Shown piece by piece: positions 14,706 through 25,788 of a stretch of 35,618 nucleotides of DNA (positions are counted from its first letter, which is position 1; the number at the start of each line of letters is the position of its first letter). This DNA is from Tannerella sp. (GTDB lineage Bacteria > Bacteroidota > Bacteroidia > Bacteroidales > Tannerellaceae): NCBI GenBank assembly GCA_031272155.1, contig JAISUI010000078.1, positions 1-35,618 of the forward strand, given 5' to 3'. The notes beneath the pieces were generated by a model, which saw nothing but the letters and a program-made list of their open reading frames with translations, did no database searches and had not been told where the DNA came from. The position numbers were made by a program, and so were the translations under genes.

Positions 14706-15058
14706 GCAGGACAGATACAACACATAAATCAAAAAAGAAACGCAAAGGTCGCAGCACGTTGCTTTATATCTTGAGCGGAGGCATCCTCAAGGAGGAGTTT
14801 GTGGTGCGACATGTAGGGCTTATTGTGTTTGTAGTTTTCCTGCTGTTTTGTTTCATCCTGAACCGCTACGCCTGTTTTTCCAAACTGCGGAAAATAGACC
14901 AGCTGCAGCAGGAATTGCGCGACGTGAAGTATGAACATACCGCCGTTTCCGGCCAGCTGACGGGGAGTAACCGCATTTCGCAGGTCGAAGAATTGGTGAA
15001 GCGAAACGGGCTGGACCTGGAAAGCGCCAAGACGCCGCCCTATATTTTACACAGATAA
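14702..15058 (+). CDS. ftsL: FtsL-like cell-division protein
   Basis: 118 residues with the bitopic FtsL layout: a basic cytoplasmic N-terminus (KSKKKRKGR), one membrane helix (about 38-57, VGLIVFVVFLLFCFIL) and a periplasmic coiled coil (about 61-95, LRKIDQLQQELRDVK). FtsL joins FtsQ and FtsB to activate FtsW-FtsI. Sequence conservation in the family is low, so the name rests on size, topology and position between rsmH and ftsI. The start overlaps the rsmH stop as ATGA. Confidence 0.85.
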   Translation: MSRTDTTHKSKKKRKGRSTLLYILSGGILKEEFVVRHVGLIVFVVFLLFCFILNRYACFSKLRKIDQLQQELRDVKYEHTAVSGQLTGSNRISQVEELVKRNGLDLESAKTPPYILHR

Positions 15059-15070
15059 TCGGGAGAGAAG

Positions 15071-17218
15071 ATGGCAGGAAAGAAAAGATCGAAAAATGTA
15101 ACGACGGAGAACAACCAGGCTTTGTTTCGCTATGCAATCGTAATCCTGGCGCTTAGCATCGTCTTCATCCTGATTCCCATATTTAACTACCGGATCGCTT
15201 TTGTCGAAAAACCCAAGATGCCCCCCACTCCGATTCCCGAAAAGATTAACCCGACGCGCGGCAATATTTATGCAGCCGGTGGGGAATTGATGGCAACCAC
15301 CATCCCGAAATATCGCCTCTATATGGATTTCCTGGCGGAGGGTTTCAAGAAAGATTCCTTCCTTAGATCCAAACGGAATGGAGTGGATTCGCTGGCTTTC
15401 TGTCTTTCAAAGAAATTCAAAGACCGTTCGCCGGAAAGTTATAAGCGATACCTGCTGGCCGGCTTCCAGGCGAAGCAGCCAAGTCGTGAATATTCTGTTT
15501 ATGGGGGACGCCTGTCATATTCGGACTTGAAAGAAGTGAAACGCTTTCCGTTTTTCCGCTACGGAAGGAATGCAAGCGGGCTTTATGAAAAAGAAATGAC
15601 CGAGCGCCAGAAACTTTTTGGCACATTAGCCTCGCGTACAATCGGCGGCATTTATGGCGATCTTGATTCCGGTTATTCAAGGGGGAGCTATGGGCTGGAA
15701 TTGCAATACGATTCCCTGCTCCGTGGCGAGCCGGGAGTAAAATCGAAGATTCGTATCGGCCAGCGATGGGTCAATGTGGTGGAGAAAGAGCCTCAAAACG
15801 GATATGATCTCCTGACAACCATAGATGTCGGGATTCAGGACATAGCCGAGCGGGCTTTGATAAATAACCTGACCGAATTTAACGCCGTATCGGGAACCGT
15901 CGTTGTGATGGAAGTTAATACGGGCGAAATAAAGGCCATCACCAATATGGACCGGATTAGCTCCGGCGTCTATCAGGAAGGGGTGAATCATGCCGTCAGG
16001 GATGAGATTGAACCTGGCTCGACGATGAAGGTGGCCGCCATCATGGTTGCGCTCGACGACGGACTTTGCAAACCCGACGATGTGGTGGACATCGGCAACG
16101 GGATATGGCAATATAACAAAAAGGCGGTGAAGGACTGGAACGCCGGCCGGGTGCCTAAACCGCGAATCACGGTGGAAGAGGCCATCTGGAACTCGTCCAA
16201 TGTGGGCGTGGCCAAAACGATCGTGAAGGGCTACAGGGAACAACCGTCCAGGTTTACGGAAGGACTTAACCGCGTCGGCATAGACGCCGATCTGAAACTG
16301 GAAATCCAGGGCGCCGGACATGCGAAGATCCGCACCCCGAAGGACAAAGAATGGTCTAACCTGACGCTGGCATGGGAATCGTTTGGCTATGAAGTGAGGG
16401 TGCCGCCCATCTATATGCTTACCTTTTACAACGCCATAGCCAACAATGGAAAAATGGTGCGCCCCATCTTCACAAAAGCCATTATGAAGAACGGCGAAGT
16501 CGTTCAACGCTTTTCGACCGAAACGCTTCGTTCGTCCATCTGTTCGCGCACGACGCTGAACACCGTCCGGGACATGCTGGAGGGCGTGATAGAGCGTGGC
16601 ACCGGCAAGCCGGTTCACTCGGAGGTTGTTTCCATTGCCGGCAAAACCGGAACGGCGCAAATTGCCCAACGGGGCGGCTATTCATCGCATAATGTATCGT
16701 TCTGTGGTTATTTCCCGGCTGATAAACCGAAATATTCCTGTATTGTCGTGGTGAATCGTCCAAGCGCCGGCCCGCTTACGGCAGGGATTATTTCCGGCGG
16801 CGTATTCAAAACGATCGCCGAAAAGATCACGGGGCTACAGCAAAAATTAGACCTCCAGACGATGGAAGCGGATTCTGCAAAAATAGACATCCCGGATGTC
16901 AAGAGCGGAAATACGGCGGCTTTGAAATCCATCCTGGATGAGTTTAGCATCCCGTCGGACATCAAACAGACGAAAAGTGAATTTATGACCGGCGAGCGGA
17001 ATAAGGGAGGCAGTAAACTGGAAATAAAAGAATTGACTGTCAAGGAAGGACTTGTTCCACGGGTAGTCGGGATGGGAGCGAAAGATGCTGTTTACCTGCT
17101 GGAGAAATCAGGCTTGCAGGTCAGGCTCTCCGGCAAGGGACAAGTTATTTCCCAATCTATCGCGCCCGGACAGAAAATCGTCAGGGGACAAACTGTTTCA
17201 GTCGTATTAAAAGATTAA
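15071..17218 (+). CDS. ftsI: Septal peptidoglycan transpeptidase FtsI (PBP3-like) with C-terminal PASTA domain
   Basis: 715 residues. One membrane helix (about 18-40) is followed by the dimerisation or pedestal domain (about 55-230, NPTRGNIYA near its start) and the transpeptidase domain with the catalytic serine in SxxK (GSTMK, about residue 316), SSN (about 375) and KTGT (about 525). Residues 655-715 form one PASTA domain ([21 protein letters not shown]). It crosslinks septal wall together with FtsW. It is about 130 residues longer than the E. coli protein, mostly from the C-terminal linker and PASTA part, as in other Bacteroidetes. Confidence 0.95.
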   Translation: MAGKKRSKNVTTENNQALFRYAIVILALSIVFILIPIFNYRIAFVEKPKMPPTPIPEKINPTRGNIYAAGGELMATTIPKYRLYMDFLAEGFKKDSFLRSKRNGVDSLAFCLSKKFKDRSPESYKRYLLAGFQAKQPSREYSVYGGRLSYSDLKEVKRFPFFRYGRNASGLYEKEMTERQKLFGTLASRTIGGIYGDLDSGYSRGSYGLELQYDSLLRGEPGVKSKIRIGQRWVNVVEKEPQNGYDLLTTIDVGIQDIAERALINNLTEFNAVSGTVVVMEVNTGEIKAITNMDRISSGVYQEGVNHAVRDEIEPGSTMKVAAIMVALDDGLCKPDDVVDIGNGIWQYNKKAVKDWNAGRVPKPRITVEEAIWNSSNVGVAKTIVKGYREQPSRFTEGLNRVGIDADLKLEIQGAGHAKIRTPKDKEWSNLTLAWESFGYEVRVPPIYMLTFYNAIANNGKMVRPIFTKAIMKNGEVVQRFSTETLRSSICSRTTLNTVRDMLEGVIERGTGKPVHSEVVSIAGKTGTAQIAQRGGYSSHNVSFCGYFPADKPKYSCIVVVNRPSAGPLTAGIISGGVFKTIAEKITGLQQKLDLQTMEADSAKIDIPDVKSGNTAALKSILDEFSIPSDIKQTKSEFMTGERNKGGSKLEIKELTVKEGLVPRVVGMGAKDAVYLLEKSGLQVRLSGKGQVISQSIAPGQKIVRGQTVSVVLKD

Positions 17219-17229
17219 ACAATAGAATT

Positions 17230-18687
17230 ATGGAATTAGCTGCACTTATCAGGAATTTGCATCCGAAAAGGATCGTGGGGGATGAAACAATCCCCGTTAC
17301 AGGTATCCAGTCCGACTCGCGGAAAGTGGAGGGCGGATTCCTGTTTGTTGCCGTCAGGGGAGTAACAGCCGACGGACACCATTTCATAGAAAGCGCCATT
17401 GAAAAAGGTGCGATGGCTATCGTCTGCGAACGCATACCGGATCAGCATCATTCCGACGTCGTCTGGGTGGAAGTGGAGGATTCGGCGTTGGCATTGGGCA
17501 TCCTGCTGGACGCGTGGTACGACCATCCTTCCGCCCGGCTGAAATTGGTCGGGGTGACGGGCACAAACGGGAAAACAACAATAGCAACGCTTCTTTACAA
17601 ACTTTTCCGTGAAGCGGGATATAAGGCCGGATTGATTTCGACGGTATGCAATTATATAAACGATGAGACGTTTCCGGCCACGCATACGACACCCGACCCG
17701 ATCACGCTCCACGCTTTGATTGCACAAATGGCGGACGCTGGATGCGAATACGCCTTTATGGAAGTCAGCTCCCATGCGATAGACCAGCGGCGCATCAGCG
17801 GACTGCTGTTTGCCGGTGGTATTTTTACCAACCTGACGCGCGATCATTTGGATTATCACCAGACAGTGAGCAATTATCTGAAGGCAAAGAAAAAATTCTT
17901 TGACGATCTGCCTGCATCCGCGTTTGCCATTACGAATGTGGATGACAAGTCAGGGCTTGTCATGCTGCAAAACACGGTTGCCCGACGATATACATATTCA
18001 CTCCAAACGCTGGCCGATTTCAAGGGAAAGATATTGGAATCGCATTTTGAAGGAACGGAAATGACCATCAATGAAAGAGAAGTGAATGTCCACTTTGTGG
18101 GACGTTTTAATGCCTACAACCTGCTTGCCGTTTATGGTGCGGCTTTCCTCCTGGGGCAAGACGCGTATGAAACGCTTGTCATCCTTAGTCGTTTACGTCC
18201 TGTGTCGGGACGTTTTGAAACGTTTCATTCCCCGTCGGGCTATACCGCCATCGTTGACTATGCCCATTCGCCAGACGCGCTGACAAATGTGCTGAACGGC
18301 ATACAGGAGGTCATGAACGGAAACGGGCGTATCATCACGGTCGTCGGCGCCGGAGGCAACCGCGACAAGGGGAAGCGTCCTCTGATGGCGCAGGAAGCCT
18401 GCAGGTTGAGCGACCAGGTGATTTTAACCTCGGACAATCCACGCTTTGAAGAACCGGATGATATCATTCGGGATATGATGGCCGGTTTGAATAAAAGCGA
18501 TCTTGAACGCACACTTTGCATCACCGACCGGGCGCAGGCCATCAAAACAGCAACCTTGCTGGCCCAAAAAGGCGACGTGATCCTGATAGCAGGCAAAGGC
18601 CACGAAGACTATCAGGATGTAAAGGGCGTCAAACATCATTTTGACGACCGCGAAATTGTCAGGAATATTTTTGCAACCCAATCATAA
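17230..18687 (+). CDS. murE: UDP-MurNAc-L-Ala-D-Glu:meso-diaminopimelate ligase MurE
   Basis: 485 residues with three Mur ligase domains: an N-terminal UDP-substrate domain (1-100, [12 protein letters not shown]), a central ATPase with GTNGKTT (about 112-118), and a C-terminal domain with [11 protein letters not shown]. The DNPR motif is the marker for adding meso-diaminopimelate, not lysine, so the peptidoglycan is of the DAP type. It acts in the cytoplasm on the nucleotide precursor. It begins 11 bases after ftsI. Confidence 0.96.
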   Translation: MELAALIRNLHPKRIVGDETIPVTGIQSDSRKVEGGFLFVAVRGVTADGHHFIESAIEKGAMAIVCERIPDQHHSDVVWVEVEDSALALGILLDAWYDHPSARLKLVGVTGTNGKTTIATLLYKLFREAGYKAGLISTVCNYINDETFPATHTTPDPITLHALIAQMADAGCEYAFMEVSSHAIDQRRISGLLFAGGIFTNLTRDHLDYHQTVSNYLKAKKKFFDDLPASAFAITNVDDKSGLVMLQNTVARRYTYSLQTLADFKGKILESHFEGTEMTINEREVNVHFVGRFNAYNLLAVYGAAFLLGQDAYETLVILSRLRPVSGRFETFHSPSGYTAIVDYAHSPDALTNVLNGIQEVMNGNGRIITVVGAGGNRDKGKRPLMAQEACRLSDQVILTSDNPRFEEPDDIIRDMMAGLNKSDLERTLCITDRAQAIKTATLLAQKGDVILIAGKGHEDYQDVKGVKHHFDDREIVRNIFATQS

Positions 18688-18693
18688 CTACCT

Positions 18694-19956
18694 ATGTTGT
18701 ATTATCTGTTTAATTACTTAGACCAGATTGACGTTCCCGGAGCAGGCCTGTTTAAATACATCTCGTTCCGTGCCATTCTGGCGCTTGTGACTTCCCTGTT
18801 TATTTCGACCATGACAGGTCGGCAGATCATAGATTTCCTGCGACGAAAACAAATCGGGGAATCTGTCCGCGATCTGGGACTGGAAGGCCAACTCAGCAAA
18901 AAAGGAACGCCCACAATGGGCGGAATCATCATCATCATCGCCATCATAGTGCCGGCGATATTGTTTGCGCGTCTAAACAATGTCTATCTGATTATTATGC
19001 TGATTACGACACTATGGCTGGGGACGCTCGGTTTTGCAGACGATTATATCAAAGTGTTTAAAAAGGACAAGGAAGGATTGCAGGGAAGATTCAAAATCAT
19101 CGGGCAAGTTAGTCTGGGGCTGATTGTCGGGTTAGTTCTGTTTTTCAATTCGGACGTCGTGATTCGTGAAAATGTCGAGGTGCGCAATTCGGAACATGCC
19201 ATTGAAGACGTCCGGTTTCATGCCGACCATACCAAATCGGCCAAAACAACAATTCCGTTCTTTAAGAACAATAATTTTGATTATGCGTGGCTGGCGGCGT
19301 GGGCGGGCGATTACAAGACGGAAGTCACCTGCGGATTGTTTATCCTGATTGTAATCTTTATTGTCACGGCCGTATCCAACGGCGCTAACCTGACGGATGG
19401 ATTGGACGGGCTGGCCGCGGGCAGCTCGGCGATTATCGGGACGGCATTGGGTATTTTTGCTTATACCTCGTCCCATATTGCATTTGCTTCCTTTTTGAAT
19501 ATCATGTTTATACCGGGGGCGGAGGAATTGGTGATTTTTGCAGCCGCATTTATCGGCGCCACGATTGGGTTCCTGTGGTACAACGCCTATCCGGCGCAGG
19601 TATTTATGGGCGATACGGGCAGCCTGACGCTGGGAGGCATTATTGCCGTCTTCGCCATTATCATCCGGAAAGAACTGCTCATCCCGATCCTTTGCGGAAT
19701 TTTCCTGACGGAAAGTCTGTCGGTAATGATGCAGGTGGCCTATTTCCGATATACGAAGAAAAAATATGGCGTCGGACGACGGATATTCAAAATGACGCCG
19801 TTGCATCATCATTTTCAAAAACCGGGTGATAACAGTATTCAGGCGTTGTGGCAAAGGCCGTTCCGTATTGTGCCGGAGTCCAAGATCGTGGTGCGTTTTT
19901 GGCTGATCGGGATTATTTTGGCAGCCATCACATTGATTACACTAAAAATAAGGTAG
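18694..19956 (+). CDS. mraY: Phospho-MurNAc-pentapeptide transferase MraY
   Basis: 420 residues, integral membrane with about ten helices. The conserved motifs [41 protein letters not shown] and the HHHFQ region of the active site are present. It moves phospho-MurNAc-pentapeptide onto undecaprenyl phosphate to give lipid I. An additional loop (about residues 150-205) absent from the E. coli enzyme appears between two helices and contains a charged segment; longer MraY proteins of this kind are usual in Bacteroidetes. It lies 6 bases after murE and 3 before murD. Confidence 0.96.
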   Translation: MLYYLFNYLDQIDVPGAGLFKYISFRAILALVTSLFISTMTGRQIIDFLRRKQIGESVRDLGLEGQLSKKGTPTMGGIIIIIAIIVPAILFARLNNVYLIIMLITTLWLGTLGFADDYIKVFKKDKEGLQGRFKIIGQVSLGLIVGLVLFFNSDVVIRENVEVRNSEHAIEDVRFHADHTKSAKTTIPFFKNNNFDYAWLAAWAGDYKTEVTCGLFILIVIFIVTAVSNGANLTDGLDGLAAGSSAIIGTALGIFAYTSSHIAFASFLNIMFIPGAEELVIFAAAFIGATIGFLWYNAYPAQVFMGDTGSLTLGGIIAVFAIIIRKELLIPILCGIFLTESLSVMMQVAYFRYTKKKYGVGRRIFKMTPLHHHFQKPGDNSIQALWQRPFRIVPESKIVVRFWLIGIILAAITLITLKIR

Positions 19957-19959
19957 GGA

Positions 19960-21312
19960 ATGAGCAGGAAAATCGTCATACTGGGAGCGGGAGAAAGTGG
20001 GACGGGAGCTGCTGTCCTGGCAAAATTGAAAGGATTTGATGTATTTGTATCCGACTGTTCTTCTATCCATCCAAACTACAAAAAGATACTTGATGAACAC
20101 GCTATTTTGTGGGAGGAAAACCAGCATACCGAAAAAACTGTCCTGCAGGCCGACGAAGTCATAAAAAGCCCCGGCATACCGGATAAAGCGCCGGTCATTC
20201 AGAAGGTAATGGCGGCAAAGATCCCGATCCTCTCCGAGATAGAATTTGCCGGACGCTACACCAATGCCCGAATGATTTGCATCACCGGCAGTAATGGCAA
20301 GACGACCACCACGATGCTGACTTACCATATCCTGAAACAGGACGGACGGGATGTCGGGCTGGCAGGCAATGTAGGCAACAGCCTCGCCCTTCAGGTGGCC
20401 GAAACGCCTCATGCGTATTATGTGATTGAATTGAGCAGTTTTCAGTTGGACAACATGTATGATTTCAAGGCGGATATAGCTATTCTGCTCAATATCACGC
20501 CCGATCATTTAGACCGGTATCAATACGAGTTTCAAAACTATATAGATGCGAAGTTTCGTATCATCCGCAATCAGACATCCCGGGACGCATTTATCTACTG
20601 GAAGGATGACCCTGTCATCGCTCACGAACTGACGAAACGTCGTCCAATGGCGACGCTTTATCCGTTTTCGGATGCCTGTCATTCTGAATTGAAAGGGTCT
20701 CTTTGCGACGGACAAATGATCATTCATACTCCAAACGGGATTTTTTCGATAGACCGGAATGAACTTTCGCTTAAAGGTCGGCATAACCTCTATAATGCAA
20801 TGGCGGCGAGTCTGGCTGCCAAGATAGTAGGCGTCAGTGACGCAACTATCCGCGAATCGCTTGGCAATTTCAAGGGCGTCGAACACCGGATGGAGTTTGT
20901 TGCGCGCGTAAAAGGTGTGGATTATATCAACGATTCCAAAGCGACCAATGTCAATTCCTGCTGGTATGCACTGCAAAGTGTTCACGTTCCGGTCGTACTG
21001 ATCCTCGGCGGAACAGATAAGGGCAATGATTATTCCGAAATCGAACCGCTTGTGTCGGAAAAAGTAAAGGCGTTGGTCTTCATGGGTGTGGACAACACTA
21101 AATTGCACCATTTCTTTGATGGCAAAATAAAGATCACGGAAGACGCGCGTTCCATGCAGGAAGCGATAGAAAAAGCCTCCCGTCTTGCAACCGAAGGAGA
21201 TACGGTATTATTGTCGCCCTGTTGTGCAAGTTTCGACCTGTTCAACAATTATGAAGACCGCGGCAAACAGTTTAAAGAGTGTGTACTAAATTTGCAGAAG
21301 TATGAAAAATAA
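19960..21312 (+). CDS. murD: UDP-MurNAc-L-alanine:D-glutamate ligase MurD
   Basis: 450 residues. The N-terminal Rossmann-like domain begins VILGAGESGTGAAVLAK and includes the SPGIP motif. The ATPase P-loop is GSNGKTTTT (about 111-119), followed by ELSSFQLD and NITPDHLDRY. The C-terminal domain carries HRMEFV, NDSKATN and LSPCCASFDLF. It adds D-glutamate to UDP-MurNAc-L-alanine. Its last 11 bases overlap the ftsW start. Confidence 0.96.
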   Translation: MSRKIVILGAGESGTGAAVLAKLKGFDVFVSDCSSIHPNYKKILDEHAILWEENQHTEKTVLQADEVIKSPGIPDKAPVIQKVMAAKIPILSEIEFAGRYTNARMICITGSNGKTTTTMLTYHILKQDGRDVGLAGNVGNSLALQVAETPHAYYVIELSSFQLDNMYDFKADIAILLNITPDHLDRYQYEFQNYIDAKFRIIRNQTSRDAFIYWKDDPVIAHELTKRRPMATLYPFSDACHSELKGSLCDGQMIIHTPNGIFSIDRNELSLKGRHNLYNAMAASLAAKIVGVSDATIRESLGNFKGVEHRMEFVARVKGVDYINDSKATNVNSCWYALQSVHVPVVLILGGTDKGNDYSEIEPLVSEKVKALVFMGVDNTKLHHFFDGKIKITEDARSMQEAIEKASRLATEGDTVLLSPCCASFDLFNNYEDRGKQFKECVLNLQKYEK

Positions 21313-22543
21313 TGTTTTACGAAATGTGTTCTGTGGCGATCTGTCGGTATGGATTATTTACTTGCTGCTTGTGAGTGTTTCCATCACGGAAGTATTCAGT
21401 GCGACAAGCATCCTGGCCTACAAAGGCAATATCCTGTCGCCCATCAGCCGTCATGTTGGATTTTTAGCGGCCGGCTTCCTGATTGTGCTGGGGCTGGCTC
21501 ATTCGCATTGCAAGTTTTTCTCATTGGGCATCCTGCTTCTGCCATGCTCCGCCGTGTTGCTTTTCCTGACCATGATGTTCGGTAAAAGCACGAACGACGC
21601 CACTCGTTTCCTGTCCATTTTCGGTTTTCAGTTTCAGCCTTCCGAATTGGGCAAACTGGCTTGTATCCTTTATGTTGCCTTTTTGCTCAGCCAACGTTCG
21701 CGATTTTCGGACGACCGTATTTACAAAATGATTCTTTGGGGTATCGTCCCGATTATTTTCCTGATTGTCTTTTCCAATTTCTCAACGGCGTTTTTGCTGA
21801 GTTGCGTCTGCTTCCTGCTGATGTTCATTGGCCAGATTCCATTTAAGAAACTGGGAAAATTGCTTTTGGTGGTGAGCGTGGCTATATCTGTCTTTGTATT
21901 GGGTTATTTTGTCTTGCCGAAAGAGATAACAAAATATTATCCGGACCGCTTTGTAACGTGGGTTAATCGTATAACCGACCATCAAAAAACGGAAGAAAAC
22001 AACAACAAAGGTAAATTTACCCAAGTGGACTATGCTAAAATTGCGATTTTCAAGGGTGGCATCATCGGAAAAGCGCCCGGGCGGAGCGACCTGCGGGAGT
22101 TTCTACCACAGGCGTTTTCTGATTTTATCTATGCCATTATTATTGAAGAGACGGGAATGTTCGGAGGCGTCTGTGTGCTTTTGCTATATGTGATGTTAAT
22201 GATACGGGTAGGGGTGATTGCCCGACGATGTGAAAAACTGTTTCCCAAGTATTTAGTCATCGGATGCGGGCTTATCATTACCATACAGGCGCTGATCAAC
22301 ATGTCGGTGGCCGTCAATTTGATTCCGGTGACCGGTCAGCCGCTTCCGCTAATCAGCCGGGGAGGAACCTCTATCCTGCTGACTTCCGCCTATATAGGCA
22401 TCATACTAAGTATTAGTCATTTTGGAGCTAACATGAGCGAAGATGAAACGGAAGAAACAGAAATAGAAACAAAAAAATCAGAAACGGCGGATGATAAAAA
22501 TCCGGAAGAAAATCCTATCTTCGCCGTCGAAACGAATGAATAA
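21302..22543 (+). CDS. ftsW: SEDS-family septal peptidoglycan polymerase FtsW
   Basis: 413 residues with about ten membrane helices (about 12-365). The SEDS signature PVTGQPLPLISRGGTS is intact, and the large periplasmic loop holds GRSDLREFLPQAFSDFIYAIIIEETG. FtsW polymerises lipid II into septal glycan together with FtsI. The C-terminal 45 residues are a highly acidic cytoplasmic tail (DETEETEIETKK) with no known motif. The frame overlaps murD by 11 bases, so translation is likely coupled. Confidence 0.95.
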   Translation: MKNNVLRNVFCGDLSVWIIYLLLVSVSITEVFSATSILAYKGNILSPISRHVGFLAAGFLIVLGLAHSHCKFFSLGILLLPCSAVLLFLTMMFGKSTNDATRFLSIFGFQFQPSELGKLACILYVAFLLSQRSRFSDDRIYKMILWGIVPIIFLIVFSNFSTAFLLSCVCFLLMFIGQIPFKKLGKLLLVVSVAISVFVLGYFVLPKEITKYYPDRFVTWVNRITDHQKTEENNNKGKFTQVDYAKIAIFKGGIIGKAPGRSDLREFLPQAFSDFIYAIIIEETGMFGGVCVLLLYVMLMIRVGVIARRCEKLFPKYLVIGCGLIITIQALINMSVAVNLIPVTGQPLPLISRGGTSILLTSAYIGIILSISHFGANMSEDETEETEIETKKSETADDKNPEENPIFAVETNE

Positions 22544-22555
22544 AAAAGTAGAGAA

Positions 22556-23671
22556 ATGGAACCATACCGTATGATCATAAGCGGAGGAGGCACTGGCGGA
22601 CACATTTTCCCCGCCATTTCTATTGCAAACGCCTTCAAATCCCGATTCCCCGACGCGGAAATCCTGTTTGTCGGTGCAAAAGACCGTATGGAAATGGAAC
22701 GAATTCCGGCAGCGGGCTACAGAATTGTAGGATTGCCGGTTACCGGATTCTATCGGAAAAAGAAACTGCGCAATATCGGCGTCATCCTGAAATTGATCCA
22801 AAGTCTCGGAATTGCCCGTCGAGTGATACGGGATTTCCGTCCCGACGTGGTTGTCGGGGTAGGTGGATATGCCAGCGGACCTACCTTGTGGATGGCTTCG
22901 TTGATGGGCATCCCGACGCTGATTCAGGAACAAAATTCCTATGCCGGCGTAACCAATAAATACCTTGCTAAACGGGTTACGAAGATATGTGTAGCCTACG
23001 AAGGAATGGAGCGTTTTTTCCCTGCCCATAAAATAGTGCTTACGGGCAATCCCGTGCGGAACGATCTCGAATATATGTCGGCGGACAGGGAAGAGGCATT
23101 GAATTATTTCCAGCTCCGCCCCGATAAGAAGACCGCGCTCGTGATTGGCGGCAGCCTTGGGGCGCGGAATATCAACCGGGGAATTGGAAAACAGTTGGAC
23201 ATATTACTGGATGCGGGAATCCAGGTCATCTGGCAAACCGGACGTATCTACTATGACGCCGTCCGGCAACAATTAGAAGGGAAAGACACGAAAAAAGCGC
23301 TCTGGTACGCCGATTTTATTTCGCGCATGGATTACGCCTACGCCGCTGCCGACGTGGTGGTGTCGCGGGCGGGAGCAGGCAGTATTTCCGAACTCTGCAT
23401 ATTGAAAAAACCGGCCATCCTGATCCCTTCGCCAAACGTAGCGGAAAACCATCAGATGAAAAATGCCATGGCGATTGTCGTCAAAAACGGCGCCATCATA
23501 ATAGATGATAGCGCCGCGGAAGAATGTCTGTGCAAACAGATACTGGACCTCATTAACGATAGAATCAAAATGCAGTCCCTGAGTAAGGCAATCGGTTTGC
23601 TGGCGAAGCATCAAAGCGCCGAACTGATTGTAAATGAGATAGAAAGTATAATAAAAAGTAAGAGCAGATGA
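22556..23671 (+). CDS. murG: UDP-GlcNAc:lipid I GlcNAc transferase MurG
   Basis: 371 residues, GT-B fold. The N-terminal glycine loop is SGGGTGGHIFPAISIA, a second is VVGVGGYASGPTLW, and the C-terminal UDP-GlcNAc site includes GGSLGARNIN and RAGAGSISELCILKKPAILIP. It works at the inner face of the cytoplasmic membrane and converts lipid I to lipid II. It starts 12 bases after ftsW, and its end overlaps murC by 4 bases. Confidence 0.97.
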   Translation: MEPYRMIISGGGTGGHIFPAISIANAFKSRFPDAEILFVGAKDRMEMERIPAAGYRIVGLPVTGFYRKKKLRNIGVILKLIQSLGIARRVIRDFRPDVVVGVGGYASGPTLWMASLMGIPTLIQEQNSYAGVTNKYLAKRVTKICVAYEGMERFFPAHKIVLTGNPVRNDLEYMSADREEALNYFQLRPDKKTALVIGGSLGARNINRGIGKQLDILLDAGIQVIWQTGRIYYDAVRQQLEGKDTKKALWYADFISRMDYAYAAADVVVSRAGAGSISELCILKKPAILIPSPNVAENHQMKNAMAIVVKNGAIIIDDSAAEECLCKQILDLINDRIKMQSLSKAIGLLAKHQSAELIVNEIESIIKSKSR

Positions 23672-25047
23672 ATATATATCAAACAGAATTTGCCTATTTT
23701 ATCGGGGCTGGCGGTATCGGAATGAGCGCCTTGATCCGCTATTTCCTGTCTAAGGGAATTGAAGTGGCCGGTTATGACAAGACGGCTTCGCCCTTAACGG
23801 AACAATTAAAAAATGAAGGCGTATTCATTCATTATGAGGATGATATTCTGTTGATTCCCAAAAACTTCAAAAATCCCAAAAAAACATTGGTAGTCTATAC
23901 GCCTGCTGTTCCCGATACGCTTACAGAACTGACTTTTTTCAAGGAAAAAGGTTTTGAAGTATTGAAACGTTCTGAAGTGCTGGGATTGATTACCGAGGCG
24001 GAACGAAGCCTGTGTATTGCCGGAACACATGGTAAAACAACCACTTCCACTATGACCGCCCATATACTGAAACAGTCGCGTATGGCGTGCAATGCGTTTC
24101 TTGGCGGCATATCAAAAAACTACGGCAGTAACTTCATCCTCTCCGAGCACAGCCCGCTGACGGTGATTGAAGCTGATGAGTACGACCGTTCGTTTCATCG
24201 GCTTACACCCTACATGGCGCTGATTACTTCAGCCGACCCCGATCACACCGATATATACGCCACGCCGGAAGCATATCGCGAAAGTTTTGAACAGTTCACC
24301 TCGCTGGTTCGTCCCGGCGGTGCGCTGATTATGAAATCCGGCATCGCCGTTACGCCCCGACTGCAAGACAATGTCCGTTTTTACACTTACTCGGCCACAG
24401 ACGAAGATGCGGATTTTCACGCGCGACAAATTCGTATTGGAAACGGTGAAATCGTGTTCGATTTTGTCGGGCCATCCATGCAAATTACGGATATACAATT
24501 GGGGGTGCCGGTGCAAATCAACATCGAAAACGGTGTGGCGGCCATGGCTTTGGCATGGCTGAATGGCGTTTCTATCAAAGAAATAAGGGATGCAATGAAA
24601 ACATTTGCCGGTGTTGAACGTCGTTTTGACTTTATTCTCAAAAAGGACAATGTCGTCCTGATTGACGACTATGCGCATCATCCGGAAGAACTGAAAAACT
24701 GCATAAAATCAGTGCGATTGCTCTATGAAGGACGGAAAATTACCGGCATTTTCCAGCCTCATCTTTATACCCGCACCCGCGATTTGGCCGACGCGTTCGC
24801 CGAAAGCCTTTCGTTGCTTGATGAACTGATACTGTTGGACATCTATCCGGCGCGTGAAGAACCAATACCGGATGTGACGTCACAACTCATTTTAGACCGC
24901 GTGACGATACCCGATAAGAAACTCTGCACCAAAGAAACCTTATTGGACGTAATCGCCGCCGGAACGTATGAGGTCGTGCTGACGCTCGGCGCCGGCGATA
25001 TTGACCGGATGGTGGAACCCATTAAAGAAATACTGGAACGGAAATGA
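23668..25047 (+). CDS. murC: UDP-MurNAc:L-alanine ligase MurC
   Basis: 459 residues. It begins with the dinucleotide-like loop FIGAGGIGMSALIRYF. The P-loop is GTHGKTTTST (about 119-128), followed by EADEYDRSF and SADPDHTDIY. The C-terminal domain has DDYAHHPEE and FQPHLYTRT. It adds the first residue of the stem peptide. It is shorter at the N-terminus than E. coli MurC. It overlaps both neighbours by 4 bases. Confidence 0.96.
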   Translation: MNIYQTEFAYFIGAGGIGMSALIRYFLSKGIEVAGYDKTASPLTEQLKNEGVFIHYEDDILLIPKNFKNPKKTLVVYTPAVPDTLTELTFFKEKGFEVLKRSEVLGLITEAERSLCIAGTHGKTTTSTMTAHILKQSRMACNAFLGGISKNYGSNFILSEHSPLTVIEADEYDRSFHRLTPYMALITSADPDHTDIYATPEAYRESFEQFTSLVRPGGALIMKSGIAVTPRLQDNVRFYTYSATDEDADFHARQIRIGNGEIVFDFVGPSMQITDIQLGVPVQINIENGVAAMALAWLNGVSIKEIRDAMKTFAGVERRFDFILKKDNVVLIDDYAHHPEELKNCIKSVRLLYEGRKITGIFQPHLYTRTRDLADAFAESLSLLDELILLDIYPAREEPIPDVTSQLILDRVTIPDKKLCTKETLLDVIAAGTYEVVLTLGAGDIDRMVEPIKEILERK

Positions 25048-25781
25048 GAAAAACTATCCTGTATATCCTTGTAGGAATCGTGATCATCGGTGGCTTGTTC
25101 GGATTCCTTTCTGCAAAAGAAGAATCGCCGGACAAAAAGGAGGCTGTCTGTCATGAATTGGTGATCTCCATTGTAAACAAAAATAAAGTGAATTTTTTGG
25201 ACGAAAATAACATCATCACCATGTTGAAAAATGCGGACCTTTATCCGGTCAACCGGCCTCTTCACACGGTCAATACCTACAATATTGAACAAAAACTTTC
25301 ATCCAACGGACTAATATTAAAAGTAAAAGCCTACAAAACGCCGTCGGGAAACGTAAAAATTGAAATTACACAAAAAATTCCTATCTTGCGGGTGTTTAAC
25401 GCCAAGGAAAGTTTCTATGTGGATGAATCAGGCTCCATTATGCCGGCTGATTATTTACATGCAAGTTATCTGCCTGTTGCCAGCGGAGCTATCGAAAGAA
25501 AACTGGCCACGACGGACTTATACAAATTTGCGTTATATTTGCAGAAGCATGATTTTTGGAATCATTTAATTGAACAAATTTACGTACATCCTGATAATGA
25601 GGCAGAACTGATACCTCGCGTGGGTGATTATCGAATAATTTTGGGAAGTTTTGATGATTTTACGGAAAAAATGAATAACTTGCAGCTTTTTTATGAGCAA
25701 GCCATTCCGAAATTAGGATGGGATAAATATAAAACAATTAACTTAAAGTACAAGAATCAAATTGTTTGTACAAAAAAATAG
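25044..25781 (+). CDS. ftsQ: Cell-division protein FtsQ/DivIB
   Basis: 245 residues: short cytoplasmic N-terminus, one membrane helix (about 5-23), then a periplasmic part with a degenerate POTRA-like region (about 40-110, ILKVKAYKTPSGNVKIEITQKIPILRVF) and a beta domain that ends in YKTINLKYKNQIVCTKK. It recruits FtsL and FtsB to the septum. Sequence conservation is low; size, topology and position between murC and ftsA decide the call. The start overlaps the murC stop as ATGA. Confidence 0.92.
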   Translation: MRKTILYILVGIVIIGGLFGFLSAKEESPDKKEAVCHELVISIVNKNKVNFLDENNIITMLKNADLYPVNRPLHTVNTYNIEQKLSSNGLILKVKAYKTPSGNVKIEITQKIPILRVFNAKESFYVDESGSIMPADYLHASYLPVASGAIERKLATTDLYKFALYLQKHDFWNHLIEQIYVHPDNEAELIPRVGDYRIILGSFDDFTEKMNNLQLFYEQAIPKLGWDKYKTINLKYKNQIVCTKK

Positions 25782-25788
25782 ATATGTT

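Noticed and set aside
15677..16669. 330-codon minus-strand frame opposite ftsI
   Set aside because: It is antisense to an intact, motif-complete FtsI and has no family resemblance.
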